Part shown: in pieces, positions 6,977 to 10,762 of the stretch
Position numbering within the stretch: the first letter of the stretch is position 1
Layout: each line of letters begins with the position of its first letter
Assembly (NCBI GenBank): GCA_019412865.1
Contig: DXOJ01000265.1
Coordinates: 1-10,762, forward strand
DNA: 10,762 nt
DNA from: Bacteroides sp.
Lineage (GTDB): Bacteria > Bacteroidota > Bacteroidia > Bacteroidales > Bacteroidaceae
Direction: 5' to 3'
Notes under the pieces: model-generated
The model's input: the letters and a program-made list of their open reading frames with translations, nothing else
Told to the model about the DNA's origin: nothing
Databases searched by the model: none
Position numbers and translations under genes: made by a program

Positions 6977-8863
6977 ATGAATATGATGAAAAAGTTAAAA
7001 ACTCATAGATACCTTTTGGTAACAGTGATGGGGCTTCTCGTTGCTTGTACATCTTATACCTCAACGGATGAGTGGCCCAATCCGCGTCCTAATTCAAATC
7101 CTGACCCTGAACCGGTCACTGGAGAGATTACCTCTATTCAGTCGCTCAATAAAAGTGAAAATGTAGCAGTGAACTCTCATGCGGACGAATGGGGGAATAG
7201 TTCTCTCGAATTAGACTATCGCCGGTTGCTGACTTTGGAAAGTCCGGCACTGTCGGCTGTGAATGCTCTTTATCCCCGTATCAAGAAATTAGGTGACGGG
7301 ACCTATTTGCTGCTATACCAGCAGGGACCACAGGCTTGGAATGTCTATTATGCTTTAAGTACTAATCTGATTACATGGCAGAATGCATCCAGTCCTCTGT
7401 TTCAGAGCGAAAGTGCCCAGCAAACTTCTGGTGCCAGTGATACACGCTGTTTCTCATCATGTGATGCAGTCGTTCTGGCAAATAAGGATATTTTGGCATT
7501 CGCTTCCTTTCGCTTGAATCAGGGATACAGGGTTGATCCGCAGAGTAATGGTATTATAATGAGACGTTCTTCCGATAATGGACGTACCTGGTCGACTGCC
7601 CAGATTATTTATCAGGGAACGACTTGGGAACCTTATGCGTTACAACTTCGTTCGGGTGAAATACAGGTCTATTTTACGGATAGCGAGCCTCTCACAGCCG
7701 ATTCGGGGACTGCCATGCTGCGTTCTATGGATAATGGGCGGACATGGACGGTCGTTGGAAAGGTGATCCGTCAAAAGACTGGACTGGCTATAGATGGCTC
7801 GGGCAAGCAAATTTATTCGGATCAGATGCCTTCTGCCCGCGAATTAAATAATTCGACGAAGATTGCAGTAGCTACAGAAACACGTTTCAGAGATGAAGGC
7901 GACGTTTATCATATTTCAATGGCGTGGAGCTCCGACAACTGGGCTTCGGCTCCATTGACCGGAGATGAAGTAGGGCCTTCGGACCGTAAACTCAATTTTG
8001 TGCAGAAGGCTGCAGCACCTTATCTGGTACAATTCCCCTCGGGAGAGACTGTCTTGTCGTACAATGCTTCTTCTCTCTTTACCATGCAGGTGGGTAACGC
8101 AGAGGCTTCCCAATGGGGAGAAACGTATCAACCATTTAGTGGAAAAGGATATTGGGGAGCAACGGAAATTATTGACCCGCATGCTCTTGTAGCTGCTATG
8201 CCTGCTACTTTTGTCAATAGCGAGAATAAAGATGCTGCCCGTATTCAGATTGGACAGTTTGTTCTGAATCATCGGATTAATGCCTCCGGAATGACACCGG
8301 TGATAGACGCCGACAATTCGGATTGGAGTGTAGTCAGTGATGCGCTATTTATCGGAAGTGTGTCCACTACACAAGCCGTGTTCCGCTTTGCTTATGATGC
8401 AGAAAATGTATATTGTCTGGTGGAACGTCTTGATAAAGACTTGACTACAGACGACAGCATGGAATTGATTTTTCAGGGTGGAGATGCTACCGGAACTCCT
8501 CTTAAAATCTCTCTTATTCCGGATGCAGTTCAATATACCATTAAATGCAGTCATTCTTCAGTAACTTGTAAGGGTGCGGTTCACGGAACTTTTGGCGATA
8601 CGGCAGCCGATAAGGGATATGTAGTCGAAATGGCTATTCCACGGACTTTACTTCGTGTGGTAGCCGACCGTTTGATGTTTAATGCTACCTTATATGATCA
8701 GAATGGTAGTGATACCTTTACTGGACTGACTGCTACGAATTATGAGAAATGGTTGCCGATCGTTTTAAAAGCTGCTACGGACCCTGAACCTCTACCGGGG
8801 GAAGGAGATACCGGTACCGGACCTTCCTGGAATAATGGCGATACGGAAGGTACATGGAAATAA
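6977..8863 (+). CDS. Sialidase-fold beta-propeller lipoprotein with CBM9-like domain
   Basis: A 628-residue lipoprotein, probably an exo-acting glycoside hydrolase of the sialidase superfamily (GH33/GH93-like). Signal peptide to Cys24 (LLVAC), then a Pro/Asp/Glu-rich linker about 32-50. Propeller about 75-430: two exact Asp boxes, SSDNGRTW at 198-205 and SMDNGRTW at 250-257, plus degenerate copies STNLITW (128-134) and SSDNW (318-322). YPRIKK (99-104) gives a possible first-strand Arg, and WEPYALQL (217-224) followed by VYFTDSE recalls GH93-type propellers from memory. The full Arg triad of true sialidases is not obvious, so I do not call it a sialidase. A CBM9-like fold at about 438-597 begins TPVIDADNSDW and continues VFRFAYDAENVYCLVE. 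The tail 600-628 is linker-like with nothing after it. The start at 6977 is uncertain by two or three codons, since MM at 6983/6986 would also serve. Confidence 0.8.
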   Translation: MNMMKKLKTHRYLLVTVMGLLVACTSYTSTDEWPNPRPNSNPDPEPVTGEITSIQSLNKSENVAVNSHADEWGNSSLELDYRRLLTLESPALSAVNALYPRIKKLGDGTYLLLYQQGPQAWNVYYALSTNLITWQNASSPLFQSESAQQTSGASDTRCFSSCDAVVLANKDILAFASFRLNQGYRVDPQSNGIIMRRSSDNGRTWSTAQIIYQGTTWEPYALQLRSGEIQVYFTDSEPLTADSGTAMLRSMDNGRTWTVVGKVIRQKTGLAIDGSGKQIYSDQMPSARELNNSTKIAVATETRFRDEGDVYHISMAWSSDNWASAPLTGDEVGPSDRKLNFVQKAAAPYLVQFPSGETVLSYNASSLFTMQVGNAEASQWGETYQPFSGKGYWGATEIIDPHALVAAMPATFVNSENKDAARIQIGQFVLNHRINASGMTPVIDADNSDWSVVSDALFIGSVSTTQAVFRFAYDAENVYCLVERLDKDLTTDDSMELIFQGGDATGTPLKISLIPDAVQYTIKCSHSSVTCKGAVHGTFGDTAADKGYVVEMAIPRTLLRVVADRLMFNATLYDQNGSDTFTGLTATNYEKWLPIVLKAATDPEPLPGEGDTGTGPSWNNGDTEGTWK

Positions 8864-8889
8864 TGATAACATTTTAAATTTGCGAGACC

Positions 8890-10725
8890 ATGAAAAAAAA
8901 TAAAATTCTGATTCTTCTGGTAATTGGTTTATCATTGGGTAGTTGTGTGCAAACTGATGACGAGGCGTTTTCTCCGGAACCGACCGTAAAAGGAGGAGAA
9001 AAATCCATTACGGCCATTTGTGCTGTTACCGCCACGACACGCACGTCGCTTAATGCATCCATGAATGTGGTTTGGACCCAAAATGATGAGATACGGCTGT
9101 TTGGCACTTCAACACCGAATGGAGCTGTTTATACTACTACTGCCAGTAGTGTTCGTACCGCTGTTTTTGACCCGGTGGACACTTCTGTAGATGATGCCAT
9201 CCGATATGCTGTTTATCCGGCGTCGGCTGCGTCAGGCAGCCAACTTGAAGGTACGACACTTGCTGTTGACTTTTCGGCACTTGCCGGACAGAAATGGATG
9301 GGTGCATTTAATGCCGATAGTGAAATATCATCTTTGCCGATGGCGGCAGCCTCTGATGGTGAAGCCTTTTCTTTTAAGAATCTGTGTGGTGGAGTACGGA
9401 TACAACTGACTGATTATCAATTAATGGGAATTAGTGTTAAATCTGTAGCTGTACGCGGTAATGACGGAGAACTGGTGTCGGGTATAGCTGATGTCAATGC
9501 AGCGGATGGAATCGTATCACTTCGGAAGTCTTCCACTCCTTCTGCTGCGGCTACTGCATTGGTTACTTGTGATACAAGCGTACCTCTTTCTACGGATAAT
9601 AATCCCTCGGCTCATACAGACTTTGTTTTATTTCTTCCTGCGGTAAATTATACCAAAGGGTTGACTTTCGTCATAACGGATGCTGCCGGACGGATTTACG
9701 AACAAGCAACTCCGGGCGCTTTCACTATTGAAGCCGGAGTTGTCAAACCGATGGAATTATTGCCGGTGACGTTGTATTATGGTAAGGCAAACTGTTATCG
9801 TACGGCATCTGCAGGAACACTTGAAATAGATGCCACGCCTTATTATTCATTGGCAGGAGATTATACTTATGAAAATCGTCCGAGAGTGAATGCCAATGGG
9901 GAATTAGTAGATAAGGCTGTGTCTGCAACTGTTTTGTGGACACAAACGAATTCGTCTTCATCAGGAGATGTTCTTTCTGCTGTTCCTGCATTGGAGGGAA
10001 CTACTTTAAAAGTTCCTGTAAGTGGCGTGAAAGGAAATGCCCTTGTGGCTATTCGAGATGCATCGGGCAAGAACGTATGGTCTTTTCATATTTGGGTGAC
10101 TGAAGCATCGGATCTTACCTATATTAATGAGGAACGGGGAACATTCAAAATGATGGATCGTAATTTGGGTGCAACTTCTGTTACTCCTAAAGATCAGAAT
10201 GCTTATGGTGCGTGGTATCAGTGGGGGCGTAAAGATCCGTTCCCGCGTCCGCTTGATATTGTCCGTTCGAGTGCGACAACTGTGGATAACAAGGAACTGA
10301 CCGCAAATGCAACCACTTCTGCCGAAGTGGGAACAGTAAGTTATACCATATCCAATCCTGATATAAGAATTTTTTCTGCGAATGACTGGCATAATGAATG
10401 GCGGAATAACGGACTATGGGGAAATTCTGATGGTCTCACCAAGAATGTAAAAACTGTGTATGATCCTTGTCCGGAAGGCTATTGTGTGCCCGATCAGAAT
10501 TGCTATCAGGGATTCACCTTTACTTCAAAAACGGAATGTGATAACAATTACGGGCATCTGTTTGTGATTGATGGTTCGCAAACTTCTTACTTCCCGACAG
10601 GAGGCTATCTGGATAAGGGAGCTAATAAGATTGCTTATCAGGAATATCGGGGATATCAATGGACTAGTAATCCAGGAACAACAGGAGCTTATTACTTCTA
10701 TTATAATATATTGCTGTCCGATTAA
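8890..10725 (+). CDS. Fimbrillin-like/FISUMP surface lipoprotein, probably frameshifted at its end
   Basis: A 611-residue lipoprotein, likely a surface glycan-binding or adhesin-type protein in the place usually held by SusE/F-like genes. Lipobox LGSC with Cys19, then VQTDDE, an acidic cluster that fits surface display. N-terminal fimbrillin-like region about 38-290 (TRTSLNASMNVVWTQNDEI is characteristic). A middle beta domain about 296-405 begins YYGKANCYRTASAGT and ends VWSFHIWVTEA. C-terminal FISUMP (Fibrobacter succinogenes major paralogous) domain from about 416: MMDRNLGA, GAWYQWGRKDPFPRP, VYDPCPEGYCVP, YQWTSNPGTTGAYYFYY. The domain normally ends a little later with a strand carrying VRC; here the frame stops at 10723-10725 after ILLSD, and a fitting continuation lies in another frame. 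Eight As follow the ATG closely. It begins 26 nt after the propeller gene. Family good; ligand unknown. Confidence 0.8.
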   Translation: MKKNKILILLVIGLSLGSCVQTDDEAFSPEPTVKGGEKSITAICAVTATTRTSLNASMNVVWTQNDEIRLFGTSTPNGAVYTTTASSVRTAVFDPVDTSVDDAIRYAVYPASAASGSQLEGTTLAVDFSALAGQKWMGAFNADSEISSLPMAAASDGEAFSFKNLCGGVRIQLTDYQLMGISVKSVAVRGNDGELVSGIADVNAADGIVSLRKSSTPSAAATALVTCDTSVPLSTDNNPSAHTDFVLFLPAVNYTKGLTFVITDAAGRIYEQATPGAFTIEAGVVKPMELLPVTLYYGKANCYRTASAGTLEIDATPYYSLAGDYTYENRPRVNANGELVDKAVSATVLWTQTNSSSSGDVLSAVPALEGTTLKVPVSGVKGNALVAIRDASGKNVWSFHIWVTEASDLTYINEERGTFKMMDRNLGATSVTPKDQNAYGAWYQWGRKDPFPRPLDIVRSSATTVDNKELTANATTSAEVGTVSYTISNPDIRIFSANDWHNEWRNNGLWGNSDGLTKNVKTVYDPCPEGYCVPDQNCYQGFTFTSKTECDNNYGHLFVIDGSQTSYFPTGGYLDKGANKIAYQEYRGYQWTSNPGTTGAYYFYYNILLSD

Positions 10726-10762
10726 ACTCGACAACAATAAAAATAGTGTGCTCGACTGCTGA
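10707..10762 (+). pseudogene. Probable out-of-frame 3' continuation of the FISUMP domain
   Basis: In the third forward frame, 10707 to the window edge reads YIAVRLNSTTIKIVCSTA with no stop: an alternating beta-strand pattern that fits the place after AYYFYYN in the FISUMP domain far better than the ILLSD-stop of the annotated frame. Joining the two needs a -1 shift (one missing base, or two extra) in the A/T-rich stretch about 10696-10710. The other forward frame stops at 10760-10762 and does not look like the domain. It may be a sequencing or assembly error, a real disabling mutation, or a slippage switch. Confidence 0.5.

Noticed and set aside
7577..7760. Calling the propeller protein a true exo-alpha-sialidase from its Asp boxes
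   Set aside because: Asp boxes mark the fold and occur in many enzyme families; the full set of sialidase catalytic residues is not evident.
8893..8900. Run of eight As just after the start codon of the fimbrillin-like gene as a phase-variation switch
   Set aside because: Lys-rich starts with A-runs are very common in Bacteroides lipoproteins and the frame is intact here; one sequence gives no sign of length variation.
10568..10762. A separate small gene of 64 residues at the right edge
   Set aside because: It overlaps the FISUMP domain in another frame, has no signal or motif, and is best seen as a shadow frame.

Overview
The window is most of a Bacteroidota (very likely Bacteroides) polysaccharide-utilisation locus (PUL), all genes on the + strand. 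The assignment rests on an adjacent SusC/SusD-type pair, a FecR-type anti-sigma factor upstream, lipoprotein signal peptides with the relaxed Bacteroides lipobox, a fimbrillin/FISUMP-type lipoprotein and moderate G+C. I can see no tRNA, rRNA, CRISPR array or insertion sequence.

Layout: (1) 1-972, the 3' part of an inner-membrane anti-sigma factor whose true start lies left of the window. (2) 973-1134, the only sizeable gap (162 nt). It reads best as a minus-strand unit: a Bacteroides -7 promoter element (1089-1096), about 100 transcribed bases, and a hairpin plus six-T terminator (982-1017). This would be a small RNA antisense to the leader of the SusC gene, like the DonS type described in Bacteroides fragilis. 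(3) 1135-4350, a SusC-like TonB-dependent transporter with an N-terminal STN signalling domain. (4) 4371-5849, its SusD-like lipoprotein partner. (5) 5873-6949, a clan GH-A (GH5-like) glycoside hydrolase lipoprotein. (6) 6977-8863, a sialidase-fold beta-propeller lipoprotein with a C-terminal CBM9-like domain. (7) 8890-10725, a fimbrillin-like/FISUMP lipoprotein, a candidate surface glycan-binding protein, whose last strand seems to be displaced into another frame. The gaps between genes 3 to 7 are only 20-27 nt and hold no hairpin that I can see, so these genes are probably one transcript.

Working model (inference): the SusD-like and FISUMP lipoproteins capture a glycan at the cell surface, the GH-A enzyme and the propeller enzyme cut it, and SusC imports the products. 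Occupied SusC would signal through its STN domain to the FecR-type anti-sigma factor and release an ECF sigma factor, probably encoded just left of the window, that switches on the operon. The antisense RNA would damp expression at the SusC leader. The substrate cannot be read from sequence. STN-SusC/FecR loci in gut Bacteroides are often linked to host glycans, but the enzymes here resemble families that also act on plant polymers.
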